Assembly (NCBI RefSeq): GCF_001314225.1
Contig: NZ_CP012697.1
Location: 434,001-498,000, forward strand
DNA from: Microbacterium sp. No. 7
Lineage (GTDB): Bacteria > Actinomycetota > Actinomycetes > Actinomycetales > Microbacteriaceae
Direction of reading: 5' to 3'
DNA length: 64,000 nt
Each line of letters opens with the position of its first letter. Positions within the stretch are counted from its first letter, which is position 1. A program made the translations under genes and the position numbers. The notes below the pieces were generated by a model. The model searched no databases. It was not told the origin of the DNA and was given only the letters and a program-made list of their open reading frames with translations. This document shows positions 16,178 through 24,342 of this stretch, piece by piece.

Positions 16178-17539
16178 ATGGACACTTCGCACGAGCATCT
16201 GCTCGCCCTGCGCTCGCGCCTGCGCGGCGAGCTGGTGCTGCCCGCCGACGACGGCTGGGACGACGCGCGCCGCGCGTGGATGCTGCTCGCCGACCAGCAT
16301 CCGGCCGCCGTCGTCGTCGCCGCGGACGAGCGCGACGTCGTCGAGACCGTGCGCGCCGCGCGCTCGCTCGGGCTGCACGTCGCGCCGCAGGGCACGGGTC
16401 ACGCGGCCGGCGCCCTCGGTGCGCTGCGAGACACGATCCTGCTGCGCACGACGAGGCTGAACGCCGTGTCGATCGACCCCGTGGCGCGCGTCGCCCGCGT
16501 TGGCGCCGGCGCGATCTCGGCCGACGTCGCCGCCGCGGCGGCCGGGCACGGGCTCGCGGCCGTGTCGGGCATGGCCCCGACGGTCGGCGTCGTCGGCCTC
16601 GTGCTCGGCGGCGGGCTCGGCTGGCTCGCGCGATCGCACGGGCTCGCCTCGGCGAGCGTGCGCGCGATCGAGGCCGTCGACGCGCACGCGCGATCGATCG
16701 TGATCGACGAGACGCGGCATCCCGAGCTGTTCTGGGCCGCACGCGGCGGCGTCGCGCCCGTCGTCGTGACCGCGATCGAGCTGCAGCTGCATCCGATCGC
16801 CGAGATCGTCGCGGGCGGTCTGCTGTGGCCGATCGAGCGCGCCGCCGAGGTCGCGCACGCGTGGCGCGCATGGGCGTGCGAGCTGCCCGAGTCGGTGACC
16901 TCGCTCGTGCGCGTGCTGCGCTACCCGCCCCTGCCGGAGCTGCCCGAGCCGCTGCGCGGCCGCGCCTTCGTCGCCGTCGAGGCGGCGTTCCAAGAGGATG
17001 CCGGGGCCGCCGACGCGCTGCTGCGGCCCCTGCGCGCGCTCGCGCCCGAGCTCGACACGATGCGGCCGATGTCGCCCGCCGAGCTGCCCGCGGTGCACGG
17101 CGACCCGCCGCAGCCCGTGCCCGCCTACGGCGACACCGCGCTGCTGCGCGAGCTGTCGACGGCCGCGATCGACGCGCTGCTCGAGGCCGCGCTCGCGCCG
17201 TCGGCCGCACCGCTCCTGTCGATCGAGGTGCGTCACCTCGGCGGCGCGCTCGCGCCCGGCCGGACGGATGCCGGTGCCGTCTCGGGCATCGCGGGCGAGG
17301 GGCTGCTCTTCGCGCTCGGCATCGTGCCCGTGCCCGAGGCCCTCGACGCCGTGCGCGCCGCGGCGAACGGCGTGCTCGAGGCCGTCGCGCCGTTCGCGGG
17401 CGAGCGGACCGTCAAGACGTTCGCGGAGCGTCCGGCATCCGCCGCATCGCTCTACGGGCCGTCGCTCGAGCGCGTGCGGCAGGTGGTCGCCGCATGGGAT
17501 CCCGAGGGTGTCATCCGTACCGCGCATCCGCTCGACTGA
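16178..17539 (+). CDS. FAD-linked oxidoreductase (PCMH/berberine bridge type)
   Basis: 453 residues. The FAD-binding PCMH domain covers about 40-215, with the usual pyrophosphate loop and the flavin-linking His expected at H75 in the stretch APQGTGHAAG (family pattern R-x-G-G-H), then APTVGVVGLVLGGGLGWLARSHG. The C-terminal BBE segment ends LYGPSLERVRQVVAAWDPEGV, where other members have the YGxNxxRL motif. It should oxidise an alcohol or sugar substrate with O2 as acceptor; the substrate is unknown. Not obviously linked to its neighbours. Confidence 0.85.
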   Translation: MDTSHEHLLALRSRLRGELVLPADDGWDDARRAWMLLADQHPAAVVVAADERDVVETVRAARSLGLHVAPQGTGHAAGALGALRDTILLRTTRLNAVSIDPVARVARVGAGAISADVAAAAAGHGLAAVSGMAPTVGVVGLVLGGGLGWLARSHGLASASVRAIEAVDAHARSIVIDETRHPELFWAARGGVAPVVVTAIELQLHPIAEIVAGGLLWPIERAAEVAHAWRAWACELPESVTSLVRVLRYPPLPELPEPLRGRAFVAVEAAFQEDAGAADALLRPLRALAPELDTMRPMSPAELPAVHGDPPQPVPAYGDTALLRELSTAAIDALLEAALAPSAAPLLSIEVRHLGGALAPGRTDAGAVSGIAGEGLLFALGIVPVPEALDAVRAAANGVLEAVAPFAGERTVKTFAERPASAASLYGPSLERVRQVVAAWDPEGVIRTAHPLD

Positions 17540-17561
17540 GGCTGCTCGATCGAGGCTGTGC

Positions 17562-17683
17562 TAGGCTTGTTCTTTGTCTGCGCGCACTCCAGCGCGTAGT
17601 TCGTGCCCCGGGGAGACCCGGGGTGCAGACAAGGGATCTTGGGTGGCGCCGTCCGGCGTCACGGTACAGAAGGAGACATCACC
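17562..17683 (+). promoter_or_regulatory. Promoter and structured leader of the L28-L33-S14 operon
   Basis: TAGGCT (17562-17567) is a good -10 box. The predicted leader of about 110 nt can fold as a three-way junction: GTCTGC (17576-17581) pairs with GCAGAC (17625-17630), enclosing a CGCGC/GCGCG hairpin and a CCCCGGG/CCCGGGG hairpin. A ribosome site AAGGAG precedes rpmB. This is the layout of an autoregulated ribosomal protein leader, though it matches none I can name. Confidence 0.5.
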
Positions 17684-17920
17684 ATGGCAGCAGTGTGCCA
17701 GGTGACCGGAGCGGTTCCCGGCTTCGGTCACAACATCTCGCACTCGCACCGCCGGACGAAGCGCCGCTTCGACCCGAACGTGCAGAAGAAGACCTATTTC
17801 GTTCCGTCGCTCGGCCGTAAGGTCACGCTGAACGTGTCGGCCAAGGGCATCAAGGTCATCGACGCCCGCGGCATCGAGTCGGTCGTGAAGGACCTGATCG
17901 CGAAGGGTGTGAAGCTCTGA
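17684..17920 (+). CDS. rpmB: 50S ribosomal protein L28
   Basis: 78 residues, full length for L28 ([31 protein letters not shown]...). It has one Cys and lacks the paired CxxC motifs of zinc-binding L28, so it is the zinc-free (C-minus) type. First gene of a three-gene ribosomal cluster; its stop overlaps the L33 start (TGATG). Confidence 0.97.
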   Translation: MAAVCQVTGAVPGFGHNISHSHRRTKRRFDPNVQKKTYFVPSLGRKVTLNVSAKGIKVIDARGIESVVKDLIAKGVKL

Positions 17921-18090
17921 TGGCGAAGAAGGCTCAGGACGTTCGTCCGATCATCAAGCTGCGTTCGACCGCCGGCACGGGGTACACCTACGTGACGCGC
18001 AAGAACCGCCGCAACAACCCCGACCGCATCGTGCTCAAGAAGTACGACCCGGTGATCCGCAAGCACGTCGAATTCCGAGAGGAGCGCTGA
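17920..18090 (+). CDS. rpmG: 50S ribosomal protein L33
   Basis: 56 residues ([20 protein letters not shown]... ending KHVEFREER). Like its neighbours it has no CxxC pairs, so it is a zinc-free L33. The start overlaps the rpmB stop by one base, and S14 begins 4 bp after its end. Confidence 0.95.
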   Translation: MAKKAQDVRPIIKLRSTAGTGYTYVTRKNRRNNPDRIVLKKYDPVIRKHVEFREER

Positions 18091-18094
18091 TCTC

Positions 18095-18400
18095 ATGGCC
18101 AAGAAGAGCAAGATCGCGCGCAACAAGCAGCGCGAAGAGGTCGTCGCCCGCTACGCCGAGAAGCGTCTCGAGCTGAAGAAGGCCCTCGTCGACCCGAACT
18201 CGACCGACGAGGAGCGCGAGGCCGCCCGCGTCGGCCTGCAGAAGCTGCCGCGCGACGCGTCGCCGGTGCGCCTGCGCAACCGCGACGCCATCGACGGCCG
18301 TCCCCGCGGCCACCTGTCGAAGTTCGGCATCTCGCGCGTGCGCTTCCGCGACATGGCGCACCGCGGCGAGCTGCCCGGCGTGACCAAGTCGAGCTGGTAA
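18095..18400 (+). CDS. rpsN: 30S ribosomal protein S14, long zinc-free form
   Basis: 101 residues, the long S14 type without the CxxC-x13-CxxC zinc motif of the 61-residue form. Typical ends: [23 protein letters not shown] and [30 protein letters not shown]. Last gene of the cluster, followed 10 bp later by a strong terminator. Confidence 0.97.
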   Translation: MAKKSKIARNKQREEVVARYAEKRLELKKALVDPNSTDEEREAARVGLQKLPRDASPVRLRNRDAIDGRPRGHLSKFGISRVRFRDMAHRGELPGVTKSSW

Positions 18401-18410
18401 GCACCGCTTC

Positions 18411-18450
18411 GAAGAGGGGGCGAGGTTCTTCGGAACCTCGCCCCCTCTTC
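18411..18450 (+). terminator. Strong hairpin terminator after rpsN
   Basis: 18-bp perfect stem (18411-18428 with 18433-18450) closed by a TTCG tetraloop, an unusually stable hairpin. No U-tract follows, as is common in high-GC actinobacteria. Confidence 0.9.
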
Positions 18451-18584
18451 GTCGTCTCGCGGGCGTCGTGTGCGTCGGGGGAAGTGTGTGACGGATGTGG
18501 CCAGTGTGACGACGCGGTGCGCGACACGCACAGGAAAACGCTGAAAATCCGCGAAATGACGCGGGTTCTGCGGGGTGTGCTTGA

Positions 18585-18590
18585 TACTCT
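18585..18590 (+). promoter_or_regulatory. -10 box of the HU gene
   Basis: TACTCT preceded by TTGA, about 90 nt upstream of the start codon. No clear -35 is seen at 17 bp. A long untranslated leader is implied. Confidence 0.4.
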
Positions 18591-18679
18591 CGGTTCCGGT
18601 CGATCGACCGGCGGGCCGCATCCGTGCCCCGCGCTCTGAAACACGACGCGGCGAGAATCTCGTCGCTGGAGGAAAACAC

Positions 18680-18958
18680 ATGGCCATCACCAAGACCGAA
18701 CTCGTCGCCAGCATCGCGAGCGCCACGGGCGAGAGCCAGGCTGCCGTCACGCGTGTCGTCGACGGCCTGTTCGCCGCCGTTTCCGAGGCCGTCGCCAAGG
18801 GCGAGAAGGTTTCGATCCCCGGCTGGATCTCGTTCGAGCAGGTCGACACCGCCGCCCGCACCGGCCGCAACCCCCAGACCGGCGAGGAGATCAAGATCGC
18901 CGCGGGCAAGCGCGTCAAGGTGACCGCCGGCTCGAAGCTCAAGGCCGCCGTCAAGTAA
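18680..18958 (+). CDS. hup: DNA-binding protein HU
   Basis: 92 residues, the short HU form without the Lys/Ala-rich tail seen in mycobacterial HupB. The sequence opens AITKTELVASIASATGESQAAV and contains ISFEQVDTAARTGRNPQTGEEIKIAA, the arm that wraps DNA. ATG 18680 has GGAGGA upstream. It compacts the nucleoid. Monocistronic, bounded by the S14 terminator and by family A repeats. Confidence 0.96.
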   Translation: MAITKTELVASIASATGESQAAVTRVVDGLFAAVSEAVAKGEKVSIPGWISFEQVDTAARTGRNPQTGEEIKIAAGKRVKVTAGSKLKAAVK

Positions 18959-18983
18959 GGCGACCGCAACGCGGGTACACACC

Positions 18984-19091
18984 CCGCTGGTCGAGTGGCC
19001 GCCGCGGAGCGGTGGCGTATCGAGGACGTTGTAGCGGTCCGTTACACGGGTCTCGATACACCCGCGCTGCGCGCGGGCACTCGACCAGCGG
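18984..19091. repeat. Family A palindromic repeat downstream of hup
   Basis: Full copy in the 436-bp gene-free gap 18959-19394. The left module has an internal stem GCCGCC...GGTGGC, the right one CCCGCG...CGCGGG. The spacer carries AGCGGTCCGTTAC. It begins 26 bp after the HU stop. Confidence 0.9.
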
Positions 19092-19219
19092 GGTGTGTCG
19101 CGTCCGGGCGCGGGCACTCGGTCGGCGGGGTGTGTCGCGTTCGTGGTGGGTGGAACGCCGGCTCGCAGTTCGGGGCTGCCGTCGAGCAATGGCGACGGCG
19201 ACGTGGGTAGGCGCGCACC

Positions 19220-19327
19220 CCGCTGGTTGAGTAGCCGCCGCGGAGCGGCGGCGTATCGAAACCCTTGTATTGGTCCGTTACACGGGTCTCGATACACCCG
19301 CGCTGCGCGCGGGCACTCGACCGGCGG
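19220..19327. repeat. Family A palindromic repeat upstream of copD-ctaG
   Basis: Second full copy of the gap. Here the left module uses TTGAGTAG/TATCGAAACCC and the right module the CGAGTG/GTCTCGATAC variant, showing that the two module subtypes can be combined. The rest of the gap (19092-19219, 19328-19394) holds only short fragments of the same linker. Confidence 0.9.
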
Positions 19328-19382
19328 GGTGTGTCGCGTCCGCGTGGGTACTCGCCCGGCGGGCGCTGTCGCGCGCCGGGCG

Positions 19383-19388
19383 TAGGCT
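19383..19388 (+). promoter_or_regulatory. -10 box, predicted leaderless start of copD-ctaG
   Basis: TAGGCT ends 6 nt before the GTG at 19395. The intervening GGAGGG would be outside a leaderless mRNA. Confidence 0.45.
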
Positions 19389-19394
19389 GGAGGG

Positions 19395-21374
19395 GTGACC
19401 GACCGCGCGCTCCGTCTCGCCGGGCCGGCGACACTCGTGGCGGCGGCACTCGCCGCGCTCATCGCCGCGCTCGTCGTGGGCGGCGGCGCGGCACCGCTGA
19501 TCCAGGGCGACCCCGGCGCGGTCGTGCGGTGGGGGCTCCCCGCCGCGAAGCTCGTGGTCAACCTGTCGGCGGGGCTGATGGCGGGCGGGCTCGTGCTCAC
19601 GCTGTTCGCCCTGAAGCCCGACGACAAGATCTTCGCCCGGGCACTGGATGCCGCCTCGATCGCCGCGGCCGTGTTCACCATCGCGGCCGGCACGACCACG
19701 TACCTCACCTTCCTGTCGGTGATCCCCGCGACGCCGAGCGCCGACATGCTTTTCGGCGAGCAGCTGGGGCAGTTCCTCACCACGACCGAGGTGGGCTTCG
19801 CCTGGCTGCTGACGACCGTGCTCGGCGCGATCGTCACCGTGCTCGCGTTCGCCGTGCGCGGCTGGACGACGACGCTCCTCGTCGCCGCGCTCGCGCTCGT
19901 CACCCTCATCCCCATGGCGACGCAGGGCCACTCCGGCGAGGAGACCGGGCACACGATCGCGGTCTCCGCACTGAGCCTGCACCTGCTGGGCGCGGCCGTC
20001 TGGCTCGGCGGCCTGCTGCTGCTCGTGCTGCTGCGACCGGGCGTTCCCCGCGCGCGCCTCGCCGAGCTCGTCGCCCGCTACTCGAGCCTCGCCCTCGCCG
20101 CCTACGTCGTCGTCGCCGTCTCGGGCGTCGCGCGCTCGGCCGTCGGCCTCGCCTCGTGGGGCGACCTGCTGAGCCCCTACGGCGCCATCCTGCTCACGAA
20201 GGTCGCCGCGCTCATCGCGCTCGGCGCCTTCGGCGCCTGGTACCGCACGCGGCTCATCGCGCGGATGCGCGAGGATGCGGCATCCCGGCGCTTCTGGTCG
20301 CTCGTCGCGATCGAGCTCGCGATCATGGGCGTCGCGAGCGGCGCCGCCGCCGCCCTCGCGCGCACGCGCCCCCCGAGCGACACGCGCCTGCCCGCGCTGC
20401 TGAGCCCCGCCGAGATCCTCACGGGCTCGCCCCTGCCGCCCGAGTTCACGCCCGACCGCTGGCTCACGGCGTGGAACCTCGACCTGCTGTGGGCCGTCGC
20501 CTGCGGGTTCGCCGCGTTCTTCTACGTCGTCGGCGTGGTCCGCCTGCGCCGCCGCGGCGACCACTGGCCGCTGCACCGCACGATCCTGTGGCTGTTCGGC
20601 ATCGCGCTGCTCGCGTGGACCACGAGCGGCCCGATCAACGCCTACCAGGAGTACCTGTTCAGCGTGCACATGATCGGCCACATGCTGCTGACCATGGCGA
20701 TCTCGCTGCCGCTCGTGTTCGGCGCCCCCGTGACGCTCGCGGCGCGGGCGATCCGCAAGCGCTCCGACGGCACGCGCGGGGGCCGCGAGTGGATCCTGTG
20801 GGCCGTGCACACGCCGTGGGCGCGCGTCATCACGCATCCGCTCGTCGCGGCGGGCGTGTTCATCGGCTCGCTGTGGCTCTTCTACTACTCCGACCTGCTG
20901 CGCTGGTCGATGTACGACCACCTGGGGCACCAGTGGATGGTCGCGCACTTCCTCATCTCGGGATACCTGTTCGTGCAGTCGCTCGTCGGCATCGACCCCG
21001 TGCCCTACCGACTGCCGTATCCGGGCCGGCTCATCACGCTGCTCGCCGTGATGGCGATGCACGCCTTCTTCGGCATGTCGATCATGATGGCGAACGGCCT
21101 GTTCGTCGCCGAGTGGTTCGGCGCGATGGGGCGCACGTGGGGCCCCGATCCGCTGCACGACCAGTACATCGGCGGCGGCGTCGCGTGGTCGATCGGCGAG
21201 ATCCCCACGCTCATCCTCGCCATCACCGTCGCGATCCAGTGGAGCAGGTCGGACGAGCGGGCCAGCCGCCGCGCCGACCGGCACGCCGACCGCACGGGCG
21301 ACGAGGAGCTCGTCGCCTACAACGCGAAGCTCGCGGCCCTCGCCGAGCGCGACGCGCGCCAGCAGGGGCGCTGA
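19395..21374 (+). CDS. CopD-CtaG fusion: copper resistance / cytochrome oxidase assembly membrane protein
   Basis: 659 residues, about 14 hydrophobic segments. The N-terminal half (about 1-330) contains a CopD-type copper domain with His in GHSGEETGHTIAVSALSLHLLGAAVWLGG; the C-terminal half (about 370-640) is CtaG-like, with HMIGHMLLTM, HQWMVAHFLISGYLF and MHAFFGMSIM. This fusion is common in actinobacteria and is thought to supply copper to cytochrome oxidase or handle copper stress. GTG 19395 follows the -10 box TAGGCT by 6 nt. Confidence 0.9.
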   Translation: MTDRALRLAGPATLVAAALAALIAALVVGGGAAPLIQGDPGAVVRWGLPAAKLVVNLSAGLMAGGLVLTLFALKPDDKIFARALDAASIAAAVFTIAAGTTTYLTFLSVIPATPSADMLFGEQLGQFLTTTEVGFAWLLTTVLGAIVTVLAFAVRGWTTTLLVAALALVTLIPMATQGHSGEETGHTIAVSALSLHLLGAAVWLGGLLLLVLLRPGVPRARLAELVARYSSLALAAYVVVAVSGVARSAVGLASWGDLLSPYGAILLTKVAALIALGAFGAWYRTRLIARMREDAASRRFWSLVAIELAIMGVASGAAAALARTRPPSDTRLPALLSPAEILTGSPLPPEFTPDRWLTAWNLDLLWAVACGFAAFFYVVGVVRLRRRGDHWPLHRTILWLFGIALLAWTTSGPINAYQEYLFSVHMIGHMLLTMAISLPLVFGAPVTLAARAIRKRSDGTRGGREWILWAVHTPWARVITHPLVAAGVFIGSLWLFYYSDLLRWSMYDHLGHQWMVAHFLISGYLFVQSLVGIDPVPYRLPYPGRLITLLAVMAMHAFFGMSIMMANGLFVAEWFGAMGRTWGPDPLHDQYIGGGVAWSIGEIPTLILAITVAIQWSRSDERASRRADRHADRTGDEELVAYNAKLAALAERDARQQGR

Positions 21375-21394
21375 GGGCGCACGGCCGCGTCGAG

Positions 21395-22210
21395 TCAGCC
21401 CGCCTCTGCGATGCCCGCTGCGCCGTCCAGCCGCTGCCGGATCCCGTTCATCGCGGTCAGCCAGCGATCGGTGTCGTCGGCGCGAGCCCGGTAGTACCCG
21501 CGCACCTCGGGATGCGGCAGGATCAGCAGCTCGTCGCCGTCGAGCGCCGCGAGCGTCTGCCGGGCGACGTCCTCCGGCGTGAGCACGGCGTCGTGCGTCA
21601 GCAGCGGCTTCAGCGGGCCCGACTCGTCGAGGATGCGCGTCTGCACGCCCTGCGGGCAGATCGCCTGCACCACCACGCCGCGGTGCCGGTAGGTGGCCGA
21701 GAGCCATTCCGCGAACGCCACCGCGCCGTGCTTGGTCACCGAGTACGCCGGCGCGCCGAGCATCGTCAGCAGCCCGGCCGCCGACGCCGTCACGACGAAC
21801 CGCCCGCGGCCCGCCCGCACCCACTCGGGCACGAGCAGCCGCGCCGCCCGCACGTGCGCCAGGACGTTGACCTGCCACGACAGCTCCCAGTCGGCCTCCC
21901 GTGCGTCGAGGCCCTCGCCGCGGAGCACGCCGGCGTTGGCGAACCACGCGTCGATCGCGCCCAGCCGCTCGCGTGCCGTCGCGACGAGCGCCGCCACGCC
22001 CGTCTCCGATGCCGCATCGCCCGGCGCGGCGTGCGCATCGCCGCCCGCGGCGGCGATGGCGTCCACGGTCCGTGCGACGCCGGCGGCGTCGATGTCGGCG
22101 ACGACCACGCGGGCGCCGGCGGCAGCGAGAGCCTCGGCCAGGGCGGCGCCGATGCCGCCGCCGGCACCCGTGACGACGATGCCCGCGCCGTTGGGATCGA
22201 AGGCCCTCAC
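21395..22210 (-). CDS. Short-chain dehydrogenase/reductase (SDR), possibly steroid or alcohol type
   Basis: 271 residues, classical SDR. The cofactor motif is TGAGGGIG near residue 14, NAG at about 92, and the catalytic Ser-Tyr-Lys in SAAGL... YSVTKHG. Asp in VVVADID after the second strand suggests NAD(H) preference. It starts 3 bp after the preceding SDR gene with a GTG, so the two are one transcript. The substrate is not predictable. Ends 20 bp from the convergent copD-ctaG gene. Confidence 0.88.
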   Translation of the reverse strand: MRAFDPNGAGIVVTGAGGGIGAALAEALAAAGARVVVADIDAAGVARTVDAIAAAGGDAHAAPGDAASETGVAALVATARERLGAIDAWFANAGVLRGEGLDAREADWELSWQVNVLAHVRAARLLVPEWVRAGRGRFVVTASAAGLLTMLGAPAYSVTKHGAVAFAEWLSATYRHRGVVVQAICPQGVQTRILDESGPLKPLLTHDAVLTPEDVARQTLAALDGDELLILPHPEVRGYYRARADDTDRWLTAMNGIRQRLDGAAGIAEAG

Positions 22211-22213
22211 CGC

Positions 22214-22969
22214 TCAGACCCCGCCGGTGAGCAGCAGGCCGCCGTCGACGGTGAGGGTCTGTCCCGTCATCCACGCGGCATCCTCGGAGAGCAGGAACGC
22301 GACGGTCGCGCCGACGTCGTCCGGCGTGCCGAGCCGCTTGAGCGGATAGGGCGCCGCGACGTCCTCCTCCCGTCCCTCGTACAGGGCGGAGGAGAACCGC
22401 GTCTTGACGACGCCGGGGGCGACGGCGTTGACGCGGATGCCGGGGCCGAGCTCGACCGCCAGCTCCTCGGTGAGATGGATGACGGCGGCCTTCGAGACGC
22501 CGTAGAAGGCGATGCCGGGGGAGGGCCTCAACCCGACGACCGAGGCGACGTTGACGATCGCGCCGCCGTGCTCTCCCTGCCAGGCGGCGGCGACCTTCTT
22601 CACCCACGACAGGGTGGCCAGCACGTTGACCTCGAGGATCTTCCGCGCCGCCGCGAGGTCGAGGTCGCGCAGCGGGCCGTAGACGGGGTTGATGCCGGTG
22701 TTGTTGACGAGGAGGTCGACGGCGCCGAAGGTCTCGATCGCCCTCGCGATCGTCTCGTCCTGGTGCGCCTCGTCGTCGGTCGAGCCCGCGACCGCGAGCG
22801 CCACCGCCGGGCCGCCGAGCTCGGCGACCGCCGCGTCGAGCGCCTCCTGACGGCGTGCGGTGATCACCACCCGCGCGCCGTCGGCGACGAGCCGTTGCGC
22901 GATCGCCAGTCCGATGCCACGGCTGGCGCCGGTGACGACGGCCGTCTTCCCCTCGAATCTCCGGGTCAT
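22214..22969 (-). CDS. Short-chain dehydrogenase/reductase (SDR)
   Basis: 251 residues with TGASRGIG at 14-21, NNTG at about 90 and the catalytic set ending YGVSKAA (Tyr-x3-Lys). The Arg after the second strand (ITARRQ) favours NADP(H). The C-terminus GQTLTVDGG is typical of FabG-like members. It is the first gene of a two-SDR operon downstream of a 20-bp palindromic operator at 23051, so the pair is probably substrate-induced. Confidence 0.9.
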   Translation of the reverse strand: MTRRFEGKTAVVTGASRGIGLAIAQRLVADGARVVITARRQEALDAAVAELGGPAVALAVAGSTDDEAHQDETIARAIETFGAVDLLVNNTGINPVYGPLRDLDLAAARKILEVNVLATLSWVKKVAAAWQGEHGGAIVNVASVVGLRPSPGIAFYGVSKAAVIHLTEELAVELGPGIRVNAVAPGVVKTRFSSALYEGREEDVAAPYPLKRLGTPDDVGATVAFLLSEDAAWMTGQTLTVDGGLLLTGGV

Positions 22970-23050
22970 CGTCGAGCCCTCTCGGTGGTGGTCGTCGCAT
23001 CCGGCGGCCGCGGACGCTCGCGGTCCTCGTCGACCTTCGACGACATTGCC

Positions 23051-23070
23051 GACTGAGCGCTCGCTCAGTC
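23051..23070. promoter_or_regulatory. Operator-like 20-bp palindrome upstream of the SDR operon
   Basis: GACTGAGCG and its exact complement CGCTCAGTC flank a 2-bp centre. This form (9-2-9, containing TGAGCG/CGCTCA) is a common TetR-family operator. No TetR gene is adjacent, so the regulator must be encoded elsewhere. Confidence 0.65.
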
Positions 23071-23139
23071 ATTGATACGGCATCCATTGTGTCCCACGGC
23101 GAGGTCTCCGTCAAACCCCCGCAGGACGAGTCCGGAGGC

Positions 23140-24297
23140 TCAGCCCGCCGCCGACACCTCGATGGATGCCCGTCCGTCGGGCAGGATCTCGATGGTCCCC
23201 TCCAGGGAGAACGGCACGTCTTCGCGCAGCTCGATGATGGTGCCGTCGGCGATGAGCATGACGTCGACCGCGAGGTGCGCGATCGCCTCGGTGGGCATGA
23301 TGGCCCAGTGCCCGCCGTCGGGCACGATCGTCACCGTCGGCTGCTGCGCGATCGACCACTCCGGCTCGGTCACGATGCGGTTGCGGATCTCGTAGCCGAA
23401 GGGGCAGCCGGTGGGCTGCAGCACGCGCTGGGTCGCGCACCGGGTGAGGAACGACTCGACCTCCTCCTGCACGACGTCGATGAAGCTCTGCGTCGGCTCG
23501 GTCTGCACCTCGACGGGGATGCGCTTGAGGGGGCTGTCCGACAGCACCGCGACGCCGGCGCTGTGCGAGACGGCCGTGTCGACGGTGATGGAGTAGAGGC
23601 CGGGCGAGAAGACGAGCATCGGCACGGCGGTGAGCGGGTCGGCGTTCGACCCCTCGACGGAGATCTGCCGCTTGTCGATCGTGAAGCCGTTGACGGAGAA
23701 CTGCATCGATCCGCGCACCGCGAGGTCGATGACCGCGAGGGGGCTCTTCATGAACCGCCACGCCGGCGCGACGCCGATCCACCCGTTCGGCTCCACGCTG
23801 AACGTGCTCGTGCCGCTGTGCACGCCCGCCGTGTAGGCGACGGTGACCTCGTGCACGCCGTCGTGCTCGGCGGTGCCGGTGACCCGCACGTCGGTGAGCG
23901 GGGCGAGCGCGTCGCGGCGCAGGAGCGCGTCGGACGACGTCTGCGGGAGCCCCGCGGCCCCCAGCTCCGCGGAGCCGACGCGCACGCCCGGGACCTCGAG
24001 CGCCTCGGCGGCGCGACCCTGCCCGAGCAGGTCGAGGTAGTGCTCGACGAACGCGGCGGGGGAGTAGAACCGCTCGTACACCGTGGCGGCCGTCGCGGCG
24101 AACGCCGCTCCCAGCAGGATGCCGACGAGGGCGAGCATCGTGAGATCGAACTGCAGCGTGCGGCGGTACCGGGCCGCGACGAGGGGCCGGCCATCGCCGG
24201 AACGCGGGCGCGCGACCGCGACGACGGCCGCGCCATCGCCGGAATGTCGGTTTTCGGCCGCGACGACGGCTCGGCCGTCGTCGCGGGGCGCATCCAT
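23140..24297 (-). CDS. Membrane-anchored extracytoplasmic protein of unknown function
   Basis: 385 residues. The first 46 are three units of about 14 residues built on DG(R/A)xVVA...SG, Arg/Asp/Gly rich and probably cytoplasmic. One membrane helix (about 52-74, LTMLALVGILLGAAFAATAATVY) follows, then a largely beta extracytoplasmic domain with two Cys close together (CATQRVLQPTGC) and no catalytic motif. The first part outside (YSPAAFVEHYLDLLGQGRAAEAL) recalls DUF4878/lumazine-like folds. ATG 24297 has the -10 box TAGACT 6 nt upstream. Function unknown. Confidence 0.78.
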   Translation of the reverse strand: MDAPRDDGRAVVAAENRHSGDGAAVVAVARPRSGDGRPLVAARYRRTLQFDLTMLALVGILLGAAFAATAATVYERFYSPAAFVEHYLDLLGQGRAAEALEVPGVRVGSAELGAAGLPQTSSDALLRRDALAPLTDVRVTGTAEHDGVHEVTVAYTAGVHSGTSTFSVEPNGWIGVAPAWRFMKSPLAVIDLAVRGSMQFSVNGFTIDKRQISVEGSNADPLTAVPMLVFSPGLYSITVDTAVSHSAGVAVLSDSPLKRIPVEVQTEPTQSFIDVVQEEVESFLTRCATQRVLQPTGCPFGYEIRNRIVTEPEWSIAQQPTVTIVPDGGHWAIMPTEAIAHLAVDVMLIADGTIIELREDVPFSLEGTIEILPDGRASIEVSAAG

Positions 24298-24303
24298 GGA
24301 CCA

Positions 24304-24309
24304 AGTCTA
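24304..24309 (-). promoter_or_regulatory. -10 box, predicted leaderless start of the membrane-anchored protein
   Basis: TAGACT on the minus strand ends 6 nt before ATG 24297. Confidence 0.45.
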
Positions 24310-24342
24310 GAAAGGGCCGGTGACGCGAAGCTGATAACTAAC

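Noticed and set aside
15675..17210. Arg-rich minus-strand frame across the glycosyltransferase and oxidoreductase genes
   Set aside because: More than a third Arg, no domain, and it crosses the palindromic cluster C; a shadow frame.
14651..17539. Glycosyltransferase plus FAD oxidoreductase as a natural product gene cluster
   Set aside because: No PKS, NRPS, terpene or RiPP core gene nearby, and the two genes are separated by a repeat cluster.
17540..17683. Zur-controlled promoter for the zinc-free ribosomal genes
   Set aside because: No TGA(A/T)AATnATTTTCA-like dyad is present in the upstream region.
19278..23114. Very long minus-strand open frame opposite copD-ctaG and the SDR genes
   Set aside because: Arg/Gly/Ala/Asp-rich composition typical of a frame shadow in high-GC DNA; the overlapped genes have clear families.
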